A DNA stretch of 64,000 nucleotides. It comes from Torreya grandis (taxonomy: Eukaryota; Streptophyta; Pinopsida; Cupressales; Taxaceae). The notes beneath the pieces are model-generated. The model did no database searches. It was not told the origin of the DNA and worked only from the letters and a program-made list of their open reading frames with translations. The stretch is from assembly GCA_037957365.1 (NCBI GenBank), contig JARHVA010004907.1, positions 697,001-761,000 of the forward strand. The letters are read 5' to 3'. Below, one piece after another: positions 1-12,925 of the stretch (within the stretch, counting starts at the first letter, position 1; each line of letters opens with the position of its first letter). A program made the translations under genes and the position numbers.

Positions 1-832
1 AACTTATTCTTAAACTTATCTCTAGCTTGGGTAAGAGATTTCAATTTTTTTCCTACTTGACTACCTTCTCAAAAACCTAATAAATGGTAGATGGCACATG
101 CACATATACTTCACAACCAATTTGGGGTTTTAATCCCATGATGAATTTCCTGATCCTAAATCTCTCATCCTCTTAATACTAAGGTATATATTTGAGAAGC
201 TTGGTGAATTGCTCCTAATATTCATTCATTGATAGGTCCCTTTACTTAAGATTCTAAAAATCTATAAGCTTATGATCAAATTATATATGTGGAATCCATC
301 ATGACCTAAATAATTTCACAAACTATTTCTAAGTGGTGATGGTAGAGTCGAGGTTCATCTCAAACTTCTTATTTTCCCACTAAGTTTTTATTTCACCAGC
401 AAGCTAATAAGCTTCCTAGACTACTTTCATGACTTTAGAGTAGTTCCAAATCTCAAAATGTTTCTCCATTTCTATTAGCCACACTTTATATCCATCTTCC
501 AATACATTTCCATCACACTTGGGTGGATTCACCTTTTTCATGTCTTATGGTAACTCTGTAGTTATTCAAGCTCTTACATCCTATGGAACTTATTCATGCC
601 TCTACTCTTGAGTATGTTCCTACTCAAAAAGATACTCTTCAAGTTTCTCATAATCACTCTTCTCTTCATGGCCATGTAGTTCCTATTATAGGGTTGTTAT
701 TTAGTCCCTAGTCTCTTGCATGGTTGTGAGAATCTGATCCAACTTCATAGCTTTCTCAATGGCAAACTGATTTAGATCAATTGACTAATTGGTATTTGAA
801 GTACCCTCATTTCCTATTCTAGCATACAACAT
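1..832 (-). pseudogene. Ty3/gypsy gag, 5' part, degenerate, cut by window edge
   Basis: Start of a gag gene on the minus strand. The likely ATG is the complement of 830-832, just inside the PBS and LTR to its right. The stretch matches 47310-48026 of the complete chromovirus in this window: shared landmarks include a capsid block with a Trp-Trp-(Asp/Glu) motif near 380-400 and a block near 120-200. Gag forms the particle that packages element RNA. The frame is broken by stops at positions where the other copy or the family has Trp or Gln; the first Trp of the Trp-Trp pair reads TAG here. The rest of gag and all of pol lie to the left of the window. No intact protein can be made. Identification rests on this internal match and on gag family knowledge. 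Confidence 0.75.
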
Positions 833-902
833 TGTTATTCCTAGTTAATAGGAAAATAATTTTGCATTATCAAACACATTAATTCATAGATTTTAAACCT
901 CA

Positions 903-914
903 ATTTTGATACCA
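903..914 (-). promoter_or_regulatory. Decayed primer-binding site (initiator-Met tRNA)
   Basis: On the minus strand these 12 bases read TGGTATCAAAAT, a decayed form of TGGTATCAGAGC, the plant initiator-Met tRNA primer site. It lies 3 bp from the LTR edge at 918, the same spacing as the better preserved copy at 48095-48106. Confidence 0.65.
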
Positions 915-917
915 ACA

Positions 918-3900
918 TATAACAACCCCACTAGGTTTTACTAGAATAGAGTTTTTTTTTAAAATTATTTACACATATTCATCTAACATATTTCACCATG
1001 AGAAATCTAAGTGATCTTTAACTAAATGTATTATTTTAGTTAACCCTATAAGGTTTATAGTTAATCCATTTAGCTGATAATCACCATAAAAATATATAAT
1101 AATTCATAAACAATGTTGAAATAACAATAAAGATTACATTTATTTCATTAAAGTAATAATACAATTTCAGCCATGGTTGATACAACATTATAACTACTAT
1201 TGTAGATGTAAAAATGAATAAATAGTTTAGTTCCAATAGTAAATAATGTCTCAAATAATAATAATGTAATGATACAAAGTTAAATGGAGAATGAGTCTCC
1301 ATGACTCAAGTATTTATCTGTATTCTCAAGTGTAGTCTCTAGTGCAGTACTATTATGAGGAGGGAGAGCATCATCCAAGTGATTTTTAACACCAACCATA
1401 GACCATTGATCCCTTGCACTATATTTCAACAAAGGAATGGCCCTCCCTTCATATATGGGTAGATAATGATGAAGCAAGAATTTAGAGTGACAAACTAGAA
1501 CTTATGTGTTGTAATATATCTAATACATGATGTGTACCATAAATAAATACATTCTAACACGATATCACACAAACATGTCAACTATATCAAACACATGAAA
1601 TTATAATGTTTAAATATAAAAATTACTTTGGTCAAAGTTTTAAAATAGTTAATAGTCTCTAGGATCAATCAATTTCATACACACCACTCAATCGAATTAT
1701 ACCTCATCTTGTATTTATGGTGCTAGTTAAGCTAGTGCAATCCATCCACTGCTTATTTAGTGTCATAAATGCAATATTTGGTTAAATTATATAATAATAT
1801 AAATACCAATAGATTCAATTATAATATTCTCTATTAGCATATATAACTATTCTAATAATGAAAATATCAAATACATACATTTAGTCCATCAAATGTAATG
1901 CAATGAATCTAATATCATCTAGTTTATTACAAAATGATAAACAAAATCATAAACAATCTTTTTTATAAATGTACCATTTAGGTAAGAATTATATCCAAAC
2001 TATAAGTTACTCAATATCAAAAAGTAACTTGAAATTTTATTTCATCCATGAAACAAAACATTAATCATAACTTATTTATTGGTTCATATTCAACATATAT
2101 AACAATAAGATTTGTATTTAAATAATTAAATACCTTATTTTAATGCTTCATTTAAACATTAAATACATAACAAAGTACCCATTTTACCCTGATGTATAAT
2201 AATGTTTACCAGCATATAATAAGTTGCATATATTTATATATGGTATACCCATTCTTAGATTTATAACACTGTCACCAAATCATATGTTTATACCATGTAT
2301 ACACAGACTATTTTTATACTCTCAAGTATACATATAACCTTTTATACAGTCATAATATGAGGATATATTTGTTACACTCTAAGTAGATAATCCACTGTCT
2401 AAAATATTGGAGTTTCTCATATACTCTTAGTATACATCCAAGCGACAATAAATTGTCTCAATACTTTTAATATACTAAATAATTCCCAATTTAATTATTT
2501 TGACTAAAAATACATAAAATATATGTGATTTAAAATGTGAACACAACCAAATAATGATACACCAATTCCATTATTTCAAAATACACAAATCACTCAATTC
2601 ATAGTATTATTTAAATTACTTGCATATAAAATTATCAAAGTTTTTATACTCTGTCGACTATATCCAAACATTGAGAATTCTATGATTATATAACTCATCC
2701 CTATTGTTTACACAATCTATAAGATATTAAACAAAAGGTTCAATTGATAATCTTATACCTCAACCTTATTTTACTATCCAAATCAAATTAGATAAAGACT
2801 AACAAATCCATATATATTTATAAATATTGTGAATTTAATCCTATGTCTAAGACTTGTAATTGCCTCATTCAAGTAATTATATAAATAAATGCCCAGACAT
2901 ATAACATAAACTCAGTCAAATAAAAATTCACCTTTTATATATGAACCTATGTATAAATCTCAACACATAGACCACTATTTATACTTCTACCCTATGAATT
3001 ATCTACTGTTGGCATCATTACCCAGTTCAAGGATTTATATGTGTATGGCTTAACTAGAATTAACCCCAATTTCATATATATAATTATGTATGCTATAGTA
3101 TTTTTTTAACTGAAACTAAGTATATATCCCTTACCCATAATTCATAAATCTATTCAAATCAAAACACACATAATTTTAATAAAAAATCCTTAACCTTAAA
3201 CTAGTTATAAAACTAATACACACATAATTCATTTGAAAATCCCTAACCTTAGAATATATATATATATATGCATATAGATACATACATATATGTGTGTTTG
3301 TACAATTTATTGCATAGTTAAATTTTTTATAGAAACCTATAATGTCTTTACCCAAATTCCTAGTTAGGTATATACACAATCAAATCCTACATAACCCATA
3401 CATAATTTTATCTATGTTTGTGCATTAATGTTTATATCCCTAAACTAGTTTGACAACCAAAATAGAGTCCAAGGTCTTGCCTAATCTATTTATAAATACA
3501 TTTTAAATGAAATAACCATACAATAAATTCATAGAGCTTTCATATAGATAATATAACCATGGAAAAAATCTTACAGATCTAACCATTCCACCTAAGGTTA
3601 CTCTAGGTTGGATGTAGGGTTCTATGGATGGTAAAACCATCTACAGGGCCTTACATTTGGCCCATAATTTTTATAATTTCAAAAATAATTGAAACTAGTA
3701 AATCCTTTATCATTTTTTTCCAAAAACCCATCTAACTATAACACAAGAATTTAAAGTACATCACCAACCTATAAATGATGATTATGATGCTAAGGAAGCC
3801 AAATTTGTCTTCACTCCTTAGCTTGAATACCCTTTGTTATACTTCTTCCTACTACACCCATGTATGATGTGCCCTCACAGGCCTCCTTCCCTTCCATTTT

Positions 3901-5319
3901 ATTTTTATTCATGCCCTTACTTTCCACCAATTTTTCCCCTTTACTTAGTCAACAAATAATGACTAAAATTATGCATGCAATGTATAACTCAATATAACTC
4001 AACAAAGCTACTATCTGCCACCATTTTTTCATGCAACTAACCTCCAGACTCACATAATGGTTTGATCAAAATGATTGTTAACTCAATTAAATAATAGATT
4101 ATAAACCCTAATCATCTAAAAAGTTTGATTGATAAGAATAATAATAAATTTATTCATGTAATTTGACTTTACCAATACAAACATCAACTTCCCATAGTAC
4201 CCCTGCAAATTGAATTTATACAAAGTATTCAAACATTATAATACCATGAAATGTTAACTAGGTAACTATTCTACTTAACATTATTACCAATTATCAATGC
4301 AATCGACCTTCAAACTAGAATTTAACTTCCTAGGTTAAATAAATAACCATATAATTTAGCAAAGATTCATCAAACACAATGATGCCTATCTAATTGTTAA
4401 ATAATGTAATTATCTATAACACTTTAAATAGTATTTTTTTTAATTCCTACACACTACTCTTAAGTTAATAACATTAATTTCATTCTATCATGCCAACCTA
4501 GGGTCATTCATTAATACCTAACAAAAAATTTATAACTCATTAATGTCTTTTTACATATTTATACAACTATTATAAATGATAATAGTAACCTTATAAACAT
4601 AATTAATCATTTAATAAACTAATCAAAATAAGTAATAGAATGCATCTATTACTACAAAAAGTAATCCAAATAAATCATAATTAGTACAAACATTTAGCTA
4701 TGTACAATACAATGGTAAGTCATGACATGATAGGTTCAGATTCATTCAAACAACTAGGTAATAACATCAATAGCTATTTATTTAGTATACAACTTGATTA
4801 GTGAAATTATTCAATAAAACTACATGATCAAAGAACAAAAACAAGATCACATCAAATACACATAATAGTGAATCAAAACATACCATAACTATCTAGCTCA
4901 AACAATAATCACAAAGCATGTTATTCTACCAGGGTGTGTGCATGGGTTTGTAGTTTTTCTCTTTATCATGCCCCAATGCCTCCATCTACACTATCTTCTC
5001 AAATGATGCCATCCCTCTATCACACTCTAAGAGATGGATCTACCCTACATCCACCTCACAAAAATGAAGGTGGTTAGCTAGAAACATTATGAAATCCATA
5101 GAATATTATTGTAAAACTAACAAATAAGATCATCAAGTATAGAAAATGAAAGTACAACTATCTCATAGTAAATAAATTATTTAAATTAAGAAACATATAA
5201 CTATCCCATAATCAACATATGACATAAATCTCTATTAAAAATTAGTTACTCAACTAAAAACCATAATAATCCAATAATTAAATAGGCTATTTAGCTTAGA
5301 GAGAAATGAGGATGTGATA
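918..5319 (-). repeat. Long LTR of Ty3/gypsy element (copy A, 5' LTR)
   Basis: A 4.4-kb noncoding block that aligns along its length with the two LTRs at 39649-44032 and 48110-51418. On the plus strand it begins TATAACAACCCC (the others begin TGTAACA) and ends TGTGATA (the others end TGTGACA), so both tips have one transition. Gag and the PBS lie on its left, so in the element's own minus orientation this is the 5' LTR. It carries no gene. ORFs predicted in it are chance AT-rich frames. It differs more from the other two than they do from each other, so it belongs to a separate, probably older insertion. The partner LTR is outside the window, so a target duplication cannot be tested. Confidence 0.8.
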
Positions 5320-6539
5320 TAAAATCATTGAAGGCATAGTCTAGGAAGTAAGAAATAGAAGGTAAAATTCTATTATTGAACAAATATGATAGATGGGGAA
5401 ACCCCTTTAGTAGTTCCTAGTAATAAATAGGTCATTTATTCAAAACTAAATAGGTAAATTAAGAAAAGTTTTATTTTTTACAAGAGGTCCTCATCACACT
5501 TTAAAAACATCAAAAGGTCACACTAAATTCACTAGATAAGCAAAAAGTCCCCTTAGTGCTCAAAATTCATTGAATCAAGAATTCACCTTTGTTACATTGG
5601 TTCCTCTCCCTCATGGATTAGAGATATATAAAAAATTAGAGTTGAAGGATGTCTAAAATCTTAATAATGTCTCAAATTATCTTCCTAATAAAGGGATATT
5701 TGGGCAACCTCCATCACAAGCTTTCTAGCCTAGATGGAAATGGATCAAAGCCTAGAGCAAAACCAAAGGTATATTTATTAGGGATATATAAATTTGGATG
5801 GTAGTAGAGTAATGCCTGATCCTTCCCTTCCTCAACCATGTAAAATAATAAGTACCTTTTAGGACTTATACACAATTAAGCTACCTCTAATCTTGATAGT
5901 GAATTCAAAGGGAGACCAAAGAAAATGAATCACTTTTTACAAAATATGACCTCTTTAATGAATTAGAGACCATTATGTTATGTGATAAAGTATACTTAAG
6001 TGATCCTTTCTCATTTTTTTCTATTTAAATAAGTTTTTGATTTCCTATCCACTTGTTCAATAATGGAGGTCTATAATCTACATTATAAACACTAGATAGT
6101 GTTTTCCCCACATAGTCACCATTTTTTATTGCTAACACATTTTTTTTCATGGAATAAAAGGGGACTTCTAAAATATGTAAAATTTTAAAAATCCTCGACC
6201 CTATATCAATCCCAATTCAATCCTCATAATTTTTCAAAGTCTTGAATGCCTATTAGGTTCTTGTTCCTTTATATTTTTTTTATTCTCATAATAACCGATT
6301 TTTTTATGCTAAAGATCATCTATATCTATTTACTTTTAAATAATTAATCTCATTACATTTTTGAAGTATTTTTCATACTTATATTTTTTGGGCACTAACT
6401 TTTCCCTATATAAATCCTTGAAACAATTATTTCTTAAATTCCATTTGGTATCTCTTAGAGCCTCATTTATGATAGGTGAGCATCCCTTTCTTATGAGACA
6501 CTTTTTAAAATGACTTGTTCTTTTTTACACTTTATAGGT
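5320..6539. other. Unassigned noncoding stretch
   Basis: AT-rich sequence between LTR A and the 72-bp tandem array. I see no coding frame, LTR edge or RNA gene. It may be the old host or repeat sequence into which element A inserted. Confidence 0.4.
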
Positions 6540-7190
6540 CCCAGAGGTATCAAATTTATCAAATCCCTAGGAGGATAAATCCAATTGGAGATCACCCAGT
6601 TAATTCATACACTTAGAGGTGTTAAAGATATTAAATTATTAGGATGTTCGATCCAATGAAAGAGAACCACATGTATTCGTACACTTGGAGGTGATAGATC
6701 TATTATACCCATGGGAGGCCTAATCTAATGAGAGAGTGTTATGTGTATACATAAATTGAAAGGTGTTAGAGAAGTAATAACTATAGGTGGCCCAATATAA
6801 TGGGAAATTTCCACATTTATCCATGCACCTAGAGGTGTTTGAACTATCATAGTCATAGGAGGCCCGATCCAATAGGAGAGCACTATCTTTGTCCTTACAC
6901 CTAGAGGTGTTATATCTATTAGATCCTTAGGAGGCTTGATATAATGAGAGATAACTATGTGTATTCATACAACCAAAAGTGTCAAAACTATTAGATACCT
7001 AGTAGGCCTAATCTAATGAGAAAGTGCCACATGTATCTATACACCTAAAGTTGTTAGTTTTTAAATCCTTAGGAGGCTTTATCTAATGAGAGAGTGTCAT
7101 GTGTTTTTGTATGCCTATAGGTATTATACATGTTATATCCCTAAGAGGTTTGATCTAATGGTATAATTCCATGTGTACTTTTATACACTC
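6540..7190. repeat. 72-bp tandem repeat, about nine degenerate units
   Basis: A core of the form AGGAGGC-TNATCTAATGAGAG recurs with starts near 6569, 6642, 6713, 6785, 6857, 6929, 7001, 7071 and 7144, spacings of 70-73 bp and mostly 72. Each unit also holds a block like ACACCTAGAGGTGTTA, itself a short inverted repeat (ACACCT/AGGTGT). Units differ at many positions, so the array is old. Since 72 is 24 codons, one minus-strand frame stays in register over several units with few stops, giving a recurring Asn-Thr-Ser-Arg-Cys block. I cannot tell whether it was ever translated. It lies 0.6 kb upstream of the large degenerate frame at 7805. Confidence 0.85.
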
Positions 7191-7804
7191 AATCAACCAT
7201 CTACATAGATATAAATGTTAAGTGAGGAATAACCCCACTTCATAAATTCATCATAGTACCCATTGAGCCCATGAATGAAAAAAAGGTAGGTGGCTAACAT
7301 AAACACATCTCAAATACCATGAGGGAAAAAATAGGGTGTGTGCCCACCACACTCTATACATTTATTACCACACATAGGTGGTTCATTATTTGATACCTGG
7401 ACATGTCCAATTACTGGTAGCCACTCTAATTAGGGCATGCTTGTAAAAATTGTATCCAAACCCAAAAACATATAAATTGAGATTGATCCCATCAACTCAT
7501 AGTTTAATTCATATAATGTGAGACTTTATATCCATTACTATAGAAAATACCATAAAACCTTATAATATCCCATCCAAACTAAGCTTATTGTTGTCTATCT
7601 TATGCATATTCAAATCATTTAGAACCTTTTACCTTTAATTCCATCTAGGACCAAATTACATCCATGATAAATTAATACACATAAAAGAGAATTAATTTAT
7701 AGATAACCACCTCAACTTCAAATCTTAAACTAGTGTGATATTTCTAGGATACTACCTTCCTATAGGGAGTCATAATATTGAAGCATTACAATAAACTCTT
7801 CAAG
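7191..7804. other. Spacer between tandem array and degenerate ORF
   Basis: No coding frame or clear repeat seen. It could be the leader of the reading frame that starts at 7805. Confidence 0.35.
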
Positions 7805-10800
7805 ATGATTAAAGATATACAGAGGCCCAAAAACAATGATGAACTATAGGATGATGATATTGATTTCTTTGATGATATCATATCCATCAAATCCTTAGGA
7901 CTACAAAATTATGATACCAATCCTAATGTATCTTCATGTGGGGATCTTTTCACCTATCTACTATAGACCTCAAAATACACTAATAATTTAATCTATTTAC
8001 CTAATACATAACTCTAAATTGAGGACATATCTAAGGTTGAATTCTAACATTATAACCACTTAGAGTTTGACATTTCATATGATGTAGAAGTCACCACTAG
8101 GTGGTTTACCACCCATGATATCTATTAGGTCCTTAAGGACTAGGCCAAGGAATTTGACTACTAGGTAAACAAGGAAGACCGTGACTCATATACAATAAAT
8201 AATATTCTAGGAAGGTATGTGGACTGGCATGCTTATACTCAATCACCTATACAAGGTGAGTGACATTTCATGTCAACAATAGTTAGGTCCCTTTGCTCAT
8301 CATCATCTCTAAAAGAGATCAGGTCCCCACTTTTAGGGACATAATCACCTTCAACATCACACAGTAGGTCAAAAGATTGTGGGCTAGGGAAAACTTCTAC
8401 ATGATGTCATATTTGGTTAACACTACCTACACTACCATGAATTTATAAAGCACAACCTTTCCCCCATAGGTTCTAATTAGGTCTATGATGCATGTAGTAT
8501 TTTCCAATATCTACATTAACCACTAAATACACCATATATGAGACATATGTGACCATTTATACCCCTAGGTGTACTTCATCATCTATGCAAATCTAATGCC
8601 TAAAATTTTTAAGGAGATGAAAGCTTCCATTAGTCCCATTAGTGCTTATTGGTACTACCAATACCAAATTATGATCAGGGTAGAAGGCACCTTATGGGAT
8701 CCTCTTCAACTACCCTATATTTTCCTCGATCACCTAACAGAGTGGGAAATCACTTGGTATTTATCCAATGGAATCATAGGCCTCTACCCTACCAAGAATT
8801 ATAAGGTCTACCTATCATTTCCCATAATCATCATGCACCAAAAATACAATAATTTAACATCTTTGTAGTATGGACCTCCATATGAATTCTTAAAACCTCT
8901 AGAATGTTGATGATTGAGAATGATATCCTTAGGGTAAGGGGCACACATGTGTGCAGTGCTAGGCATAACTCAATACTACATTCCACTATGAGATCTACCA
9001 TGATGAAGTGATCCACCTCAACCCTATTAATGATGTAGAGGTGATCATAAAGGTCAAAGTATCACATCACCAAAAATCTCAGTCATAACTTGGGCTCATA
9101 ATGGAAGAGATGCCAACTCACCCATGACCTACTAGTCCATAATTAGTTGTTGAGATCCTAGTAACCAAGAAAAGGATCTTTGAACTAATTTTCTAATAGT
9201 TTCCCACTATTATAACTCCATCAACATTAACATATATTTCACCTATGTAAACCTCCCAAGTAATCTAACCACAAGCTACCCATGCATTTCATTTCTCAAA
9301 CAACTCAAATTCATAAGAAAACCCACCTTGAGACTACTCCAAAACACCCTTGGAGGTTTCCACCCATACTTTATATGTGTATAATCATCTTTTGAAAAAT
9401 TCTCCTAATTTCCTATCCTAAGTGTAGCCTACCCCTATCATGGTCCCTTTCATAGCATCCCTAGTAAGCACCCTATCATTTCCTACTCCAATGCCTTCAA
9501 CCACATTTAATGCTCATTATTTCCAAATCAATTGCATCCTCCCCTTTTTTACTCCTCCTATTATGTCCTTTACAAGTGCCTAGGTTCCCTTGAGTGTGTT
9601 ATCTTATATAATATTTGGTGTTCTAAACTTCACAGGTCCCCTAATTTACTCTATAACCCCATTTTAGCCAAATTCAAATACATCATCATGGTCAACCCCA
9701 TCAATTTATCCAAAGATAGCTCCATAGGTTAGTGCATTCCCTCCCAATTCCACAATTTCCTTGGTAGAATTTATGACTAAACAACTTGGTCTCATCTACT
9801 CCCACAACTTATATAATTGAAACAAGTCCAACATTAACCATAATTCCTCTGTAGGATTCATCTGGCACACCTATTTCAAGTTTAGCAACACCACAGGTTA
9901 GAACCAGGTAGAATATTACTAATTTTCCAAGGCTAATTTTACCTCAAACAACACTAAAACCCCTAGTTACACCTAAAACACCATCATGTGAACTTCTCTC
10001 CCTTATACTAGGCTCCTTAAAACTTGGCTTTAATCAACCAATCTACTCTTTTATATTGAATATGTATCTCCCAAGCATATTATCCCCCAATTTTTCACAA
10101 CCTAAGACCAAATAAAGTCTATATTGTTCCCTTGGGCTTACCATTTTTTAGTTTCTCCCTTTGCACCCATACTTCCCTATCCATCATCCATCCCTCACCC
10201 TCATTATTTCCTAATTTTCCATGCTTTCACCTTCCACTTTAGCTACCACCACCCCCACTCCCTCATCTTCCAATACCCTATGAATAATGTTAGGATAACA
10301 TTGTATATTCCCCACTGAAGCTTTAAGTGCACAAAGGCTATAAATGGTCTACCAATTGGACTTTGATATTTAGCTACAATTTGATCAAGACTTATTCATA
10401 ATGAAGAGGGTTCTCACATAAACCTTCACATAATATGGGTACCATGTGGTGTGGAAGATAAAACAAGACCTATTATCACTTAAAAATAATAGGATTTCCA
10501 CTAAGGAGGAGAGTATTACAAAGGACCTAGTCTTTATAATCAAGGCCACCAAATAGCTCATGGAAAAATTTATGGCTAACCTCAAGGACCAATTCAAGAC
10601 CCTAGAATCCTACTTGAGGAGCTCATTCCCTATTTGTATGGTTATCAAGGTTGAATCTACCATTGTAAAATTATTTGTATCCCTTAGAGAGGTGAGTAGA
10701 TCTCTTTCCAAAAGTAATGAGATCTTCTAAATAACACAACATTATTTAGATGGGATTTTCAAGGTAGATAATAAATTTAAGAAGATGGTCGTAATCATGA

Positions 10801-11540
10801 ATAAAGGTATGTTCCTATACCTCAAGCTCATGCCTCTCATGGTATCAAACATTCATATGGAGTAAGAGGACCACACTAGAATATTGGGTTAGGGATATGT
10901 AATCCACCATTGATCCCTTAGATAAAATCAAGGATCAAATCCTTTCCTAATTTAAAGAAGTCCAAATCATATTCAATTTCCACCTAAATGGAACCTTGGT
11001 CAACATTAATTAATCCATGCTCCACCTGGAGCACTTCAAAGTAGAAATGAAATGAAGGTAGTAAAGGCCAACATAGACAAAACTTGATCCATCCTATATG
11101 TTTCCAAGAAATCAGCCATGAGCATCATCTAAGTCAATTAGGTAAAAGTCTCATTATAAGTCATTTTCAAGGCTTATGATAAACTATTAACTCAAGAAAA
11201 AGTGTTTTTCCAAGATCCACCTTTTAATATTTTGAAGCTTGATCAAAAGACTAACTTGGTGGCAAAATCATTGGTAGCTCATCAGGATGCCTCAAATTAG
11301 TTGGGAAGTTTTCCCCCACCAAGATTAAATTGAATACCCTCATGATCCCAACAAAGGGGTGTGCTATCAAAATTTTGGGTCCCCTTTATTTCTTTATTTT
11401 TTATGGGAGCATCATGGTAATGATAGGGTTTGTAACCATTTTGAGCCACTATGACTAACAATGGTACCCCATGATATTTATAGATGGATCCCATCTCATC
11501 TATAAATTTTATTTCTTTGTATCTCTTTTTAAAGGTCAAT
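7805..11540 (+). pseudogene. Large unrecognised degenerate reading frame (probable element protein)
   Basis: I do not recognise this protein. A plausible ATG at 7805 opens an acidic frame (Asp-Asp-Asp-Ile-Asp-Phe-Phe-Asp-Asp) to about 8255. A second frame runs from about 8251 to 9775, with an open stretch at 8569-8868. A third covers about 9770-10318 (Pro-, His- and Phe-rich), and a fourth about 10385-11280 (Lys- and Leu-rich, helix-prone). Each stretch is protein-like over 150-500 codons and is broken mostly by TAG, TAA or TGA, often where Gln, Arg or Trp would fit. I see no RT, integrase or protease motif. At least three frame changes separate the stretches; these may be indels or introns. 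A gag-like or other element protein is the likeliest guess, from context only. Confidence 0.45.
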
Positions 11541-12299
11541 AATTTTGAAATAAAACACTACAAGATTAATACAAGTTTTGTTTTTATCTCATCATGTTTT
11601 ATCACATGAATTTCTTCCACTTTCTTATGGAAAAATGAATGATATTAATGGTAGGATCTTGAATATATGTCTTTTTGTAATATATGTAATATTTAGAATG
11701 ATAACTAAGATATTATAATTAGTTTCTTTACTCTTTATATATTATTTAGATCATTGTGAGCCTCTATGTGTTTAGCAACAATCTTGTATATGTTTGTTTG
11801 TATAAATATTTATTATAGTCAAGCATATGTTATTTTCCCTAAGATTACTTTCATGTGTGGATGAAATTTGAGCTCATATGAAACTTATAATAATATTGTA
11901 AAACTATAGATGGGCACATGTTTGGGTCTTTAGTATTGATATTCTCCTACTTGCCCAAAAACCTCTATTTTCTTCCTTACCCTTCCTTCCCCTTTTGTTT
12001 TTTATTCAATATCTTTGATCGGGACCTTTTATTTATAAATTGTGAGATAATTTGTTGAAGTGATGAACCCTTTGAATTAGAACATGTAGTATAGATAACC
12101 TTGTGTAAGTGGAAATAGGAATTGAGCCTTTAGTGGTAGTAGTACATCTCTTGGAGATCTATTTCAATCAAGCTATACTATGGAGTCAAATACCTACAAG
12201 TCATGCCCTGGATTATCCTAGAAATAATCCTCAAATGAGAGGATGAAAGTGACTTGAGTTTCCTCCAAGGTCACTTAGTGCACCTAATTCAATAGGTGT
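11541..12299. other. Unassigned noncoding stretch
   Basis: AT-rich, with T-rich runs at 11370-11700. I see no supported gene or repeat. It may be the 3' untranslated part of the degenerate frame on its left. Confidence 0.35.
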
Positions 12300-12680
12300 A
12301 TTTAAAGTACTAATTGGAAATATAACATATATAATCTCACACATTAGACCAAGAGACACATACAATGGACATGTTCAAATGTCACTCGTATAATAAAACA
12401 TCACACACATAGGTCCAAGAGCTAAAAATAATAGACATGTTAAAATGTCACACATAAGGCTAAGGGCCACAAGAAATGGACATATTAAATGTCACATAAG
12501 CCAATTTTGTAGATAGGTCCAAGGGATAGAGATATTGAACAATTTTAAATATTGTATAATAAAATATTTCACATAAATCCAAAGGATATAATAAATTTAC
12601 ATGCACATACTAATAAATAATAGGTCCAAAGGATACGATAAAAATGACATTTTCAAATGTCACATACAATAATCAAGCAA
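12300..12680. repeat. Degenerate short repeats with GACAT-N5/6-ATGTC near-palindrome
   Basis: Irregular units (spacing roughly 45-110 bp) resembling 'ggtccaagggacac...atggacatgttcaaatgtcac'-type blocks. The near-palindromic core occurs at 12368-12383, 12434-12449, 12479-12493 and 12646-12661, always with perfect GACAT and ATGTC arms. Related units recur at 18300-18560. The stretch is noncoding and lies just upstream of a candidate LTR start at about 12764. Confidence 0.6.
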
Positions 12681-12763
12681 TGTCTATCTTATCATGCAAG
12701 AAAGTAAATAGCATTGATAGAGCATAGTACAATTTAAAACTAGTCTAAACTATACATATGTAT

Positions 12764-12925
12764 CTGTAGACACACAAAATTAATCATTAAGTGCTTTATG
12801 GAGTTTAATCTTGACATCATTACCTTATTTGGTCCGTTCACCATTTATCTAACTCAAAATCTATAAAGAGAGACTCTATTTTCTTCAAAACACTAAAAAT
12901 ATCACACAAGCATCCATATTTCAAT
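12764..12925 (+). repeat. Dispersed repeat, candidate LTR 5' end (copy 1)
   Basis: Begins TGTAGACACACAAAAT and matches 33238-33390 for about 150 bp, in direct orientation and without large gaps. A TATA-like TCTATAAAGAGA lies near 12860 in this copy, with TCTATAAAGAAA at the matching place in the other. A TG start, a shared TATA-like box and abrupt loss of similarity on both sides suggest the promoter end of an LTR. I could not find the matching LTR end or target duplication. Confidence 0.45.

Noticed and set aside
3176..3379. Small ORF in LTR A as a gene
   Set aside because: AT-rich chance frame over a TA run inside an LTR, not kept in the sister LTRs.
6540..7190. Tandem array as centromeric or telomeric satellite
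   Set aside because: Only about nine diverged units over 650 bp and no telomere-type motif; too short and isolated.
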